Shown here in pieces: positions 1 through 9,689 of a DNA stretch of 64,000 nt; position 1 is the first letter of the stretch, and each line of letters starts with the position of its first letter. Both the position numbers and the translations under genes were made by a program. The notes below the pieces were generated by a model that was not told the origin of the DNA, ran no database searches, and saw nothing but the letters and a program-made list of their open reading frames with translations. This stretch comes from Nereocystis luetkeana (Eukaryota > Sar > Phaeophyceae > Laminariales > Laminariaceae), in contig JARUPZ010000035.1 in assembly GCA_031213475.1 (NCBI GenBank), forward strand, positions 1 through 64,000, given 5' to 3'.

Positions 1-57
1 TCAGATTTTGCGGGCAATACCGGTGGGCAGGATATTTGAGGCCCCTCGCCTCACCTA

Positions 58-168
58 ATACGGGGGGCCATAGTAAATAGGACCAATTACTGTGAGTAAA
101 AATAGGTAAATACATACCAGGGTAGGTTTTTGTGCATACCATAGGTCCTATTAACGATGGTCCCCCGT
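58..168. mobile_element. Family A TA-MITE, copy 1
   Basis: This is a roughly 110-bp element with inverted ends related to TTACGGGGGACCATAGTAAA and a left inner arm reading AAATAGGACC. It has no coding capacity. Relative to other copies it carries an 8-bp insertion (CCAGGGTA) in the middle at a TA dinucleotide, near position 109. Confidence 0.85.
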
Positions 169-207
169 AGTAACAGTTTTCTCCTTTTGATCGCGGGGTT
201 CCTTGGA

Positions 208-300
208 CCCTTCTAGTACCGCAGTCCCGTGTTGGGAGCAAACTACTTGGAATCTTTGTGGGTTTTCCCCAGAGCGGGACTGCAGCCCTAAAAGGGTTAA
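208..300. mobile_element. Family B TTAA-MITE, degenerate copy
   Basis: This is a hairpin element whose arms contain CCGCAGTCCCG and CGGGACTGCAG around a short centre. The right end is intact (AAAAGGGTTAA). The left end is diverged and its TTAA is lost. Confidence 0.7.
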
Positions 301-394
301 AAGGGGCTACGTACCTACGTACTGTACGCCACTCTGTCCAGAGATAGAAAACCGATTGGCTTAACAATCTGTGTAAAACCGGTGCTTACATTAC

Positions 395-910
395 GGGACA
401 GGGGTATGGGGGAAGGGGAAGGAGAAGGGAGGAGGCGGGGGGGGGGGGGGGGAAGGGGGGTAGCAGGGGGGGACACAAGGGGAGATATGAGAGGAGGGCG
501 GATGGGGGAGAGAGGAAGGGGGAAGGGGCCGGGCGAAAGGAAGGGGGGAGTACTCATGTCATGCATGCCCGTGGTCGTATGACCATGGGAGCGGGGGGGG
601 GGGGGGGGAAGAGAGGAGGGCGGCGGGGAGGAGGGGGGATCACCTTGAGAAGCACGTGTCTCACGCCCGCTGCCGCCACCCGACCACAGACCTCAACCAT
701 CGGCGTGTCCGACAGAAACAGATCCACCAAATTCTGAGGGCACGACGCGGTAAAAGTGGGGAAAGAGAAGGGAGGAGGATTGAGCGGAGGCGAAAAGGGG
801 AGGGCGGGGGGGGGCGTACTCATTTGCTGCTTGTCTGAGTCATTTGACCATTGACCACGCATCCCTTTCGAGACGGAGCGCCGCTCCTACTCCTAATAGA
901 GACACCTCCA
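395..910. repeat. G-rich tract with two family C copies
   Basis: This purine-rich region holds two short family C repeats, at about 548-600 and 815-905. Each begins with GTACTCAT next to a G run. The second contains the words TTTGACCATTGACCACGCAT and GAGACGGAGC. Read on the minus strand, each copy ends in a poly(C) tail. No gene is seen; the open frames here come from base composition. Confidence 0.6.
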
Positions 911-1164
911 ACAATTGGGCGCTCGTTACGTTGTTTCCATGTACTACGTTAAACGTTTTCGCTACTCTTATCCCCTTTCTGTTTGGCCGCCTGTGGCCAC
1001 CATCTATCTCCTAAGATAGCGATCGTTTTCTCGCTGCTATCTACTGTGTCAAATTCCTCCATGTCACATTCGTCTATTTCCCTTATCTCCTCTTCTAACA
1101 CATCCCGTTCCTTTTTAAAGGGAGGGGGGGGGGGGGGGGTGAGGGTTAGGGCGGGGGGGGGGGG

Positions 1165-1420
1165 GGGTGTACTCGATAGGAGAGATGTACTCGATCTCAT
1201 GCATGGCCGTAGTCGTATGACCATAGACCCTCGCATCCCTACAATGCCGGGACGGAGCATGTCGAGTTTTCACCGACCAGGCAGACATTGCTTGCACCAA
1301 GCACGAAGCGCTGTGAGGTGTCTGGCGAGTCGCATGAAGGGTGAGCTGCATCCTACGAAGAACCGCTTTTGAGGCGGACTTGCATATGGACGACAGCTTC
1401 AATGAGTTGATTTAATTTCC
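1165..1420 (-). repeat. Family C repeat, long form
   Basis: This roughly 250-bp form is shared with 8300-8530, 8955-9175 and 14690-14960. It starts beside a G run, then has GTACTCGATAGGAGAGATG, the CCATAGACCCTCGCATCC word and a conserved stretch ending GAACCGCTT...GAGGCGGACTT. Its poly(C) tail lies on the minus strand. No conserved reading frame is seen across copies. Confidence 0.7.
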
Positions 1421-1699
1421 GGTGTAGGCATTTCCAGAGACAGCAATGGGAGTACTATGCAACTGCCTCTTGGGTGCCTTACCTAAAACACTACCTGGTA
1501 CGTGATACGATCAATTCCCAATTGTGCGGAGCAAAGGTTCTTTGCCTCGCACAAATGATCTAACTCGACAACCAGCTGTGGGCCACCGCCAAAAAAACAA
1601 AAAACAAAATAAAAACGGTACCCTGGTTGTCTAGCTCACGTAGTGAGCGGCATGTTTTACAGTGTCGTTGCCAACCGAAACCAACCAAACCTATAAGAA

Positions 1700-1915
1700 A
1701 CAGGGGGGGGGTACTCATTCGTTGCTTGGCTTCCTGCAGGCATTTGACCATTGACCACGCATCCCTTCCGAGGCGGAGCATACGTGAGAGAGGGGGGGGG
1801 GGGGGGGGGAGTACTCGCGTGTTGCTTGCCGTACGATCGTGGTGATTTTGACCATGGACCACGCATCCCTTTCGAGACGGAGCACCGTGCCTACTCCCAA
1901 TAGAGACATCTCTAA
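1700..1915 (-). repeat. Two short family C repeats
   Basis: There are two copies about 100 bp apart, each bounded by a G run and GTACTC. They share ACCATTGACCACGCATCCCT or ACCATGGACCACGCATCCCT and the GAGACGGAGCA or GAGGCGGAGCA ending. Confidence 0.7.
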
Positions 1916-2460
1916 CGTTTGTTCGCTCCTCACGCTTTTTCCCATATATTATATTACATTAAGACACTTTTTGCTTGCCAGGTATCTTACACCCCCATTC
2001 CTGTTTCGCCGTCTGTGCCCCATCGTCTTATCTCCCATCAACAGGACAGCGATCGTTTTCTCGCTACAAAACTATCTCAGTGTACCAAACTCCTCCATGT
2101 CACCTTCGTCTATTTTCTTCAACTCCTCCTCTAACACATCCCGTTCCTCCTTGTACAAGTCGCATGCTCCCACTTCGTGAGTTCTACTCCCTATTGCATT
2201 TGCCGCAATAAGGGGAGCACCTGCTGCGCGCATCTTCTTCCTCGCCCTCCCGGCTGCTGGTACACACTGGAATAATACCTCTTCCTAATTTCTGGCCGGT
2301 CCGAGTCCCCTACGTACCCGAAATCGCAGTTTCAGCTCCTTTCGCGGTAGTCCATTGGGCCGCGCAAGCACGTCTTTACCCCTCGTGCATCCCTCTCAGG
2401 TGTTCCTCCCATTTCGCCGCGTTGCTGGGCGCTACGTAGCCCTTCCCTTCTTTCCATACT
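1916..2460. other. No gene recognised
   Basis: This is a pyrimidine-rich stretch. Part of it (about 1970-2150) resembles 960-1110 in wording (GCGATCGTTTTCTCGCTAC, CTCCATGTCAC, CTAACACATCCCGTTCC), so it is probably a diverged dispersed repeat. No conserved protein is seen. Confidence 0.4.
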
Positions 2461-2461
2461 A

Positions 2462-2567
2462 TTACGGGGGACCATATTAAATAGAACCTATGGTCAATTC
2501 AAAAACCTATATATTTTGTTTTTTTTTACTAACGAAATTTGGTCCTATTTACTATGGTCCCCCGTAA
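2462..2567. mobile_element. Family A TA-MITE, copy 2
   Basis: Both ends are intact (TTACGGGGG...CCCCCGTAA) and flanked by TA. Its right-hand TA is also the left-hand TA of copy 3. Confidence 0.9.
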
Positions 2568-2569
2568 TA

Positions 2570-2676
2570 TTACGGGGGTCCATAGTTAATAGGACCCAAT
2601 ATTGTCAGCAAAAGTGGTTATATATATCTAGGTTTTTATGTATACCATAGGTTCCATTAACTAGGGTCCCCCGTAA
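2570..2676. mobile_element. Family A TA-MITE, copy 3
   Basis: This is the middle member of a row of three, with TA on both sides shared with its neighbours. The inner arm reads TAATAGGACCC and the right end CCCCCGTAA. Confidence 0.9.
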
Positions 2677-2678
2677 TA

Positions 2679-2782
2679 TGACGGGGAACCATAGTAAATA
2701 GGACCAAGTATTGATGGTAAAAATAAGGAAATACATAGGTCTTTGCGTTTACCGTAGGTCCTATTTACTATGCCCCCCCGAA
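2679..2782. mobile_element. Family A TA-MITE, copy 4
   Basis: This is the third element of the row. The left end is mutated (TGACGGGGAACC) and the right end has lost the T of CCGTAA. Confidence 0.85.
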
Positions 2783-4435
2783 ACATCAATAGAAGGCGGC
2801 ACCGGCAACACCAACAAGCACAAACAAGCAAGCAACGACGCGATTTTGTCCAAATTCCACTCGCCACCACACGAGCACGCCCCACACCCCAAACAAACCC
2901 CAGACTCCACACGCCTCTCTAGAACCGGCGGAAGCGTTTATAGCACGCGAGGCCCGTCCGACCTTCCGGAACCCAACGAGGCCAATCAAAAAAGTCTGCG
3001 TCTGAGTGCGTGCGGCATATCTCCAAATTAACGACAGCGCGGCGAACACCAAACCAAGCCCCTCCGTCGTAATTTCTCGTACCAGTGCGAGCGAAGGTAG
3101 TGCGAGTCTCGATCGTGGAAGATGGCGCCAACAGAAGGGGGAAAAAGAAAAAAGGGGGCCCTCCTTTCCAGACGGCCGAAGCCTACTGCTGTTTTCACCC
3201 TGTTTTTTTTTACGCTTGTGTGTCTGTGAGTGTGTGTGTGTGTGTTTTTTTTTTCCGGCAGAGATTTCACGAAAAAAAAATGAAACATTTCGAATGTACA
3301 GCTCCATTTCAACTCCAACGTATGTATATATATACAGTATTAATAGTAGTACCAGATATCGTATATGCTTATTTTATTCTTCACTTTCACCGCGGAGCAA
3401 CACAAAAAACACAAAAACACACACACACGCACGCACGCACGCACAATCGAATCACCGTCCGCCATCAACACGATTCCCCAAAACTCTCCAAATCAAGCAC
3501 AGCGCACGCACACCATTTGACGACAGCTCTCAGCGACACCCATACTATATACAAGGTTCCCCTCCGGGAGGTACGTATACTATATACAAGGCGCTTCGCT
3601 CCGCGGGCGGCCTACGCCGCCCGCTACGCTCGCTCAGGAAGGAAAAAAGTACATCAAATTATGCGAAGCGAACAGAGGTCCACGATTGAGTTTAGTGTTT
3701 TCAAGGATCGTAATTGCAAACCGGCGACTTGATAATGCCAAGAGTCCCGCCGCCATGCTTCAGGAAAAAACAGCTCCGACGTCAGCTTGGATGCCACATG
3801 TACGCTTCGCGTCGCGGATGTCGTACGTACGTACATACACCCCAGGTAGGGTACTACTGTCTGTACTTATTTTTTTCTTTCGATATGCTCTATGTTCTGT
3901 ATGTACGAAGAAAGCGAAAGCACAGCACACGGCACAGCAGCAGAAACAATGAAAATGAAACCGAAAACTCGGAAAGGAAAAAAAATCCCCGTCCCCTCTC
4001 GTGTAATATTTTTCTGCCTGATTGGAACACCTTACACACCGTCGAAAGAAGAAAAGAAAAACCGCATAAAATAGCTTCTCTCTCAGCCTCGTACGCCGCC
4101 CGCCCCTCTCGCGACCACCTCGCTACCGATTCGGTCCGGGTAAAGCTTTTATCACTCTCTGCCACAATCAGCCCCGTCGCCCGCCCCGCGTGAAGCCCGG
4201 TGCTCACCGTGGCCGTCGTTCGCCAGCTCGATAACGTTGGTGTTCAAACTGCACACCTCCCTCTTTCAACTTCAGCGTGGTCTCAAAAACAAGCACCGCT
4301 TAAATGTTATCTTGCCCTCCCGAACGACCTTTATAAACTCGTACATACTCTATCAACAATCATAAATCGAAGCCAGACACCCGTTCATGCATCCCTCGTA
4401 TCTCGAGGCACACGCGACGCCTAGGCACGAAAGCG
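2783..4435. other. No gene recognised; microsatellites
   Basis: The stretch holds short T, A, (GT)n and (AC)n/(GCAC)n tracts at about 3205-3260 and 3395-3445. A tRNA-like or conserved coding signal was looked for and not found. A roughly 40-bp interval at 4204-4245 on the minus strand has AG and GT borders and could be a 3' exon of the TGS1-like gene, but the phase from the last confirmed exon does not give an open frame. Confidence 0.35.
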
Positions 4436-4436
4436 G

Positions 4437-4700
4437 CGACCGCGCTCCTTGCAACCCCCCCTCTACCCGCCAGCACCCGCTGGCACCCGCGACGGTGCCG
4501 GGTCCTCCCGCGATGCCGTGCTCGGAGAACACGCACGCACACAAAACGAAAGAAGAAAAAAAGAAGAAAGGACCGAGAAAACAAAGAACTGCTGGAAAGG
4601 TCCGGCAAGTAATGAAAGGAGGCGGTGTGGAAGTGGGAGCTCTGAGAGGCCAGGGATGCACCAACCAAGCACGCTCAGGGGTTGTGATCTAATTATGTAG
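4437..4700 (+). repeat. Dispersed 265-bp repeat, copy 1
   Basis: This is nearly the same sequence as 27552-27808 in opposite orientation. The shared words include GGTTGTGATCTAA, CCAGGGATGCACCAACC and GAAAGAAGAAAAA. Both copies keep an open frame of about 69-83 residues, but its composition gives no sign of a real protein. The family is unassigned. Confidence 0.75.
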
Positions 4701-4789
4701 TTCTATACTACCTGGTATACTACTGTATGACGTGAGCGTGAAGCGTTCTCAGCAGCAGACATACCACTCTAAAACGCAATACAAGGTTC

Positions 4790-5095
4790 ATTTATTTACA
4801 CATTACTATGAAGACCAAACGGTCCTTCCAGATATGGACGGAAATATAAGCACCATTTCAACATAAACATGAAGACCAAACGGTCCTTACATTTCCGTCC
4901 AAATCTGGACGAAAACAACAGGACCGTTTATGAAGACCGAATGGTCTCTATATTTCCGTCCAGTCCAGAGGTGAACGGAAATATAAGCACCAGTTCAACA
5001 AAAACATGAACACCAAACGGTCCTTACAATAATGTCCGTCCCAAATCTGGACGCAAACATTAAGGCCCGTTTAAAAGTTAACAGGAAGACCAGAT
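4790..5095. repeat. Cluster of ACGGTCC/CCGTCC repeats
   Basis: At least four copies of a unit containing AAACGGTCCTTACATTTCC and TCCGTCCAAATCTGGACG are spaced about 60-80 bp apart. Single copies of the same words occur near 14067, 16166, 58730, 58805 and 61388, so this is a dispersed repeat that has also gone tandem here. Confidence 0.6.
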
Positions 5096-5136
5096 GCTCC
5101 TCACATTTTTCTTCGGTCTAGAGTGGATGAACCATG

Positions 5137-5162
5137 CAGCAGCAGCAGCAGCAGCAGCAGCA
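5137..5162. repeat. (CAG)n microsatellite
   Basis: This short CAG tract lies in a presumed TGS1-like intron or 3' flank. Confidence 0.8.
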
Positions 5163-5577
5163 CGCGTGTTTGGTGGTGCAACAACAAACTCCTTTGCGAT
5201 AGCATTGCACATCCGCCGGTTCCGGCGCATACAACATACATCAATCCCCTATAACCCAGCAGCAACAAACAGCAAATGGTTCCGCCTCGGTCGGCCGATG
5301 CTGTTACTTCGAATAATATCCCCCGTCTATTATTAATAGTCCCTTGCAGGCCCCAGAATGGTCGACCCCATGATATGGGTACCCCCCCTCCCCCGCCCCC
5401 CCCCCACCTCCTCTGCCCCCCCCCCCCCCGTCCCCCCCGTCCCCCATCTCCTCCAACCCCCGTCCCCCCCTCCCTCCCCTCCCCTCCCCTCCCCCCCTCT
5501 CCTTCTCTTGCCCCCCCGCCCTCGCCTCCTTTCCCTCCCGCTCGATAAATCACAACCAACAAAAAAAAACGACCCAC

Positions 5578-5782
5578 CTGTTTCTTGTAGTCCGAGCCGC
5601 CCCACGGAGGGTCGAGAAAGATGACGGGTTGTTTGGCCCCTATCTCCGTCTTTTCGGCCTCCAAAAAGTCTAGGAAATCCGCGTTGAAGAATCGCACCCT
5701 TCGCGAGGCCGCCGCGGAGCCCACAGCTTTCTTTATGTTGCCTCGGAGGAGCTTGAAGCGGTCTGGATTGATCTCGACAGCC
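5578..5782 (-). CDS. TGS1: TGS1-like cap methyltransferase, core exon 3
   Basis: This 205-bp exon encodes 68 residues, starting AVEINPDRFKLLRGN and ending FLDPPWGGSDYKKQ. It supplies the S-adenosylmethionine acidic loop (VEINPDR) and the catalytic DPPWGG motif that marks the trimethylguanosine synthase family (usually [SD]PPWGG-x-Y). The acceptor is AACCAG|G and the donor CAG|GTGGGT. The first base completes a TGG codon begun by the exon at 8036-8151. The family adds methyl groups to N2 of the m7G cap of snRNAs and snoRNAs in the nucleus. The exon or exons after it, expected to carry a FLPRN-type motif, were not found. Exon boundaries are inferred from frame and splice words. Confidence 0.85.
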
Positions 5783-5794
5783 CTGGTTATTGAT

Positions 5795-6440
5795 TGGGTA
5801 GGATAGGGTAGGGTAGGGTAGGGTAGAGTAGGATATGGTAGGGGAAGATAAGGTGAAGTAGGGAAAGGTAAAGCAAGGCAAGGCAAGGCAAAGCAAGTCA
5901 AGGCAAGGCAGGGTAGGGAAGGGTAGGGTAGGGTAGGGTAGGGTAGGGTAGGGTAGGGTAGGGAAATGTAAGGCAAGGCAGGGTAGGGAAAGGTAAGGCA
6001 AGGCAAGGCAAGGCAGGGCAAGGCAGGGTAGGGCAGGGTAGGGTAGGGTAGGGTAGGGTAGGGTAGGGTAGGGTAGGGTAGGGTAGGGTAGGGTAGGTAG
6101 GGTATAGGGTAGGGTAGGGTAGGGTGAGGTAGGGTAGGGTAGGGTGAGGTAGGGTAGGGTAGGGTGAGGTAGGGTAGGGTAGGGTGAGGTAGGGTAGGGT
6201 AGGGTAAGGTAGGGAGTAGTGTAGGGTAGAGTAGCGTAGGGTCGGGTAGGGATAAGGTAGGTGATATAGAGTAGGGTAGGGGTAAGGTAGGCTAAGGTAA
6301 GGTAGGGTATTGTTGGGTGGTGTTAGGGAAAGGTAGGGAAATGTAAAGCAGGGTGGGGTACTCTTAGATGAGGTAGGGTAAGTTGAGGTAGGGTAACGTG
6401 AGGTAAGGTAAGGTAATACCTGGTATAACGCAAGGTAGGA
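5795..6440. repeat. TAGGG minisatellite in TGS1-like intron
   Basis: About 640 bp consist almost wholly of TAGGG units with variants (GTGAGG, AAGGTA, GGCAA). The array begins about 13 bp upstream of the 5782 acceptor, so on the transcribed strand it is a very long CCCTA-type pyrimidine tract. The unit is one base short of the TTAGGG telomere unit. Confidence 0.9.
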
Positions 6441-6770
6441 CAAGACACTAATGCGTCTCGAAACAATTCCAGCCGCCCGTACTGACACATACTGAGACGG
6501 CTGAACGCCGCCCCCTCCCCCCCCCCCCCCCTCCCCCCGCCATCCTCACTGCCGCCTCCCTTTTGTGGAACCCCGTACGAGTACGAGTAGCGTGGGAAAG
6601 GTTGCTACGGCAGTATCTACTCGCAGAGTTTTGCGCAAAGAACAATGCCGACGAGGTGCTGAGCGACTCGCGCAAAAAGCTCACGGATTGGTGTTACGAG
6701 TGCTGATACTGTTTAACAATACTAAAGTATTATTTCACGCTGCCAAGTCAATGTAAGTATTGGATTGGAT

Positions 6771-6802
6771 GAGGCCCTCCTGCTCCGGAGCAGGAGGGCC
6801 TC
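6771..6802. repeat. Perfect 32-bp palindrome
   Basis: Two 16-bp arms, beginning GAGGCCCTCCTG, meet with no spacer. The flanks resemble 7076-7130 (TTTCACGCTGCCAA, GGATGAGGC), where the palindrome is absent. Confidence 0.9.
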
Positions 6803-6944
6803 GCCCGGGATAAACCCCGCGGTGAGTGCGCTCTCAGCGCGGCGCCCGTCCCTGGGATTGAAATGATCGTGCGGAAAAAATTGCTACCAAGCCTGGGGGG
6901 ATGGGTGGGGAGGTCTGTATTTTTCCTGTGCCTATCACCCTGTC

Positions 6945-7240
6945 TTGGGGGTTAGGGTTCGACAGACCGATCGCTTTGACCGTTCTAACTCTGAGCAAGT
7001 AAAAACAAAATCCTGGATTCATGTCGTTGCACCAAAAAAAAACATTTGGTTCCTTGCAATGGGCAACGATTTCACTCCAGTGTTATCTCACGCTGCCAAC
7101 GATCATTCGACTAGATCGGATGAGGCCTCCTCTGCCCCCGGTAGGTGGTCCTAACCCTACCCAAAACTTCCTTGAGTTTTCTTTGCCCGTGAATAGCCAC
7201 CTACCGAGCGCTGTGCTGTCTAACCCTAACCCTAAGCTCC
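6945..7240. repeat. Interstitial telomere-like words
   Basis: GGGTTAGGGTT at about 6949, AACCCTACCC at 7153 and TAACCCTAACCCTAA at about 7221 are short degenerate TTAGGG runs inside the TGS1-like intron. Confidence 0.6.
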
Positions 7241-7335
7241 GTGCTGGTATACTTTAGTCGCGCGTCGGCTCGCACGCGGAGAAAACTGACCCACAAGCTG
7301 GAGACGGTGGCAGCTCGCTCGCGGTCGGGTGCTAT

Positions 7336-7458
7336 TTACGGGGGACAATAGTAGATAGGACCAAATATTGTTCGTAAAAAAACGTCAATATATACCCTGG
7401 TAGGTTTTTGTGTGTACCGTCGGTCCTATTTAACGTGACCGGCGCCCCCCCGGTAAAA
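7336..7458. mobile_element. Family A TA-MITE, copy 5 (degenerate)
   Basis: The left end TTTACGGGGGAC and the inner arms are recognisable, and the right end is scrambled. It carries the 8-bp insertion CCCTGGTA at the same central TA as copy 1, but in the opposite sense. Confidence 0.75.
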
Positions 7459-8035
7459 TAGTGGTCCTGTTTCCTTTTTTGGCGGTTGAACCTGCGTGCA
7501 AGTGGTCGATCCGATTGTAGAAATTCGCTCCGCTCTCCGACTTTCACTCGTCAACGGTCGTACGTACGAGCCAACGACTTGCTCTCATGTCATACGTCTT
7601 GGTAAAATTATCTACCAGGTACTTCGCATATACTCCGGCCCGTGTTTGCACATATGTCAGGTATACACATTGGTTGCGTTGATGAGGTGTGATGGCAGCA
7701 TGCGCTGGCATTACGATTCGTACCGTACTACCTATTACTTCGTGCTATTAATAGAGTATATACGTACACAAAAAACATTTTGTCGGGTACTCTGCGCTTA
7801 TCACCATGTTTCGATCATGTGCTCTGCATGCGCCGGTACCAAAATGTCTCGACGAGTTGCTGCTCGTACGTACGACTATTAATAATTCAAAAGTGCATTC
7901 AAGCTCGTTGCTTGGCATTGCCTTGCTCCTCCAAAGGTCACTTATTGATGGGGAAAAAACAACAAAAAACATTGTGCTCAAAACAAGCGTTCATTCGACC
8001 ATATGCGCTCGTGGCAAAAGCCAGTCAGTGCTCAC

Positions 8036-8151
8036 CACACTTCCCTGAAGGATGACGCGAACGAGATCGCGTTACCCCCCACGCACGCGGTGCCGTCGAC
8101 CACCGCAGTCGCCGCCGTCACCTTGGGCAGGAGGAGAGCGATGCTACTGAT
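8036..8151 (-). CDS. TGS1: TGS1-like cap methyltransferase, core exon 2
   Basis: This 116-bp exon starts ISSIALLLPKV and contains VVDGTACVGGNAISFA, the S-adenosylmethionine-binding motif I of the trimethylguanosine synthase family. In the better known members this reads roughly D-x-FCG-x-GGN-x-IQFA, so here Thr-Ala-Cys replaces Phe-Cys-Gly. The acceptor is TTTGTTCAG|A and the donor GTGTG|GTGAGC. It joins in phase to the exon at 9482-9583 and to 5578-5782, giving REVW-AVEINPDR across the junction. The 2.25-kb intron on its 3' side holds a family A element, the 32-bp palindrome and the TAGGG array. Confidence 0.88.
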
Positions 8152-8299
8152 CTGAACAAAACCACCAGTCGACACGTCGGAAGAGAGAGCACGTCAGAAC
8201 AGACGGGGAGAAAACACAGTCGAGGAAACGACACCGAGCAAGGGATAGGCAAGTATATCGGAGGAGGCGGTGGGCGTGAGATATCTGGGAGTCGGGGGG

Positions 8300-8530
8300 A
8301 GGGGGGTGTACTCCTTTCATGCATGGTCGTAGTCGTATGACCGTAGACCCTCGCATCCCTACAACGCCGGGGGGCGGAGCAACGTCGGGTTTTCCCCGAC
8401 CAGGCAGGCGGTATTGCTTGCACCACGCGCGGAGCGCCGTGGAGTGTTGGGTGAGTCACATGAAGGGCTAGCAGGTGCATCCTGCCAAGAACCGCTTGTG
8501 AGGAGGACTTTCTTCCAAATGGATGACACC
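8300..8530 (-). repeat. Family C repeat, long form
   Basis: This copy lies in the TGS1-like intron between exons 1 and 2. It has the G run, GTACTCCTTTCATGCATGG, CCCTCGCATCCCTAC and the 3' word GAACCGCTTGTGAGG. Confidence 0.7.
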
Positions 8531-8552
8531 GTCGAATTCATCGATTCATTTA

Positions 8553-8658
8553 TTACGGGGGGGCCATATTAAACAGAACCTACGGTACACACAAAAACCT
8601 ATATGTTTCGCTATTTTTGCCAACAATATTTGGTCCTATTTACTATGCCCCCCCGTAA
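8553..8658. mobile_element. Family A TA-MITE, copy 6
   Basis: This is an intact copy with TA on both sides, within the TGS1-like intron. The right half shows the consensus inner arm TTTGGTCCTATTTACTATG. Confidence 0.9.
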
Positions 8659-8689
8659 TAGAGGTGTGGCCACTTCCAGAGACGGCAAT

Positions 8690-8910
8690 GGGGGGGGGGG
8701 GGGGGGGGGCGTACATATTCCCTGATCACCATAGTCATTTGACCATTGACCAGGCATCCCTTTCGAGACGGAGCACCGGGGGGGGAGGAGGGGGGGGGGG
8801 GGGGGCGTATTCATTTGTTGCTTGCCTTATTAATTTGACCGTTGACCACGCATCCCTCTCGAGACGGAATACCGTTCCTACTCCTACTGTAATAGAGACA
8901 CCTCCAACAA
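8690..8910 (-). repeat. Two short family C repeats
   Basis: Two units, each G-run-bounded, carry TTTGACCATTGACCAGGCAT and TTTGACCGTTGACCACGCAT, ending GAGACGGAGCACCG and GAGACGGAATACCG. Confidence 0.7.
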
Positions 8911-8954
8911 CGTTGGGGGCATTTGCGTTGTCCCCATATATTACATAGTGAACG

Positions 8955-9175
8955 GGGGGGTGTGCGGGTGTACTCGATGGGAGAGATGTACTCGATCTCA
9001 TGCATGGCCGTAGTTGTATGACCGTAGACCCTCGCATCCCTACAATGCTGGGACGGAGCACGTCGGGTTTTCACCGACCGGGCAGGCATTGCTTGCACCA
9101 AGCGCGAAGCGCCGTGGGGTGTCAGGCGAGACGCATGAAGGGTGGGCTGCGTCCTACTACGAACCGCTTGGGGAG
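8955..9175 (-). repeat. Family C repeat, long form
   Basis: This is the same architecture as 1165-1420, with a G run, GTACTCGATGGGAGAGATG and then the conserved body to GAACCGCTTGGGG. Confidence 0.7.
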
Positions 9176-9399
9176 GGGGGGTAGATGAGGGTATGCTTGG
9201 GTGAGAGCGGGGGGTGGGCGGGTGCCGACGGTGGGGGGGGTAGGGGTCGCCGGCGAAAAAAATCTCCCCCCCCAAAATCCTAGATGGGTTGGTAGGCATA
9301 CCTGGATGTGGCGAACAACAACCAACCAAATACCTATTCAACAAAAAAAAGTATACGTATATAACATACCTGGTGGACTATCATACAAAAAAGAGAAAG

Positions 9400-9432
9400 A
9401 CGTAAAAAAAAACACACACACACACACACACA
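9400..9432. repeat. (AC)n microsatellite
   Basis: A short AC tract lies just after the donor of TGS1-like exon 1. The surrounding 9395-9480 is A-rich on this strand. Confidence 0.7.
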
Positions 9433-9481
9433 AACCAAAACAAAACGAAAACAAAACGAAACAAAACAACACAAAACTAAC

Positions 9482-9583
9482 CTCATCGGCAGTAGGTTGG
9501 TCGGTGACGCTCCACAGCGCCTCCTCGTCGAACCGTAACCGATTCCGCCGCCGCGGAGACATGTTGGGGAACAAAAATTTCAC
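9482..9583 (-). CDS. TGS1: TGS1-like cap methyltransferase, core exon 1
   Basis: This 102-bp exon encodes 34 residues containing FLFPNM and FDEEALWSVT, both borders in phase 0. In the family the methyltransferase core is preceded by a conserved patch of the form LF...D-x-E-x-(W)-(F/Y/W)SVTPE, and FDEEALWSVTDQ fits it. The acceptor is GTGGCAG|G and the donor GATGAG|GTTAGT. The 1.33-kb intron that follows is filled with family C repeats and one family A copy. The gene continues upstream (above 9590), but no further exon was recognised, so the true start is unknown. The three exons total 423 nt, 141 codons, without a stop. Confidence 0.8.
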
Positions 9584-9689
9584 CTGCCACGACAGCACCA
9601 CGATACACAAATACACGATACGCACGCATACACGCATACACAATACAGCAGTGGCCGAGTTGTGCGAAGGGGGGGGTCGGGAGGTTAAG

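Noticed and set aside
4204..4245. Possible 3' exon of the TGS1-like gene (reading SLNTNVIELANDG)
   Set aside because: The open reading needs a phase that the last confirmed exon (phase 0 at 5578) does not provide, and no family motif is present.
5797..6440. True telomere end
   Set aside because: The array is internal, flanked by coding exons of one gene, and its unit is TAGGG rather than TTAGGG.
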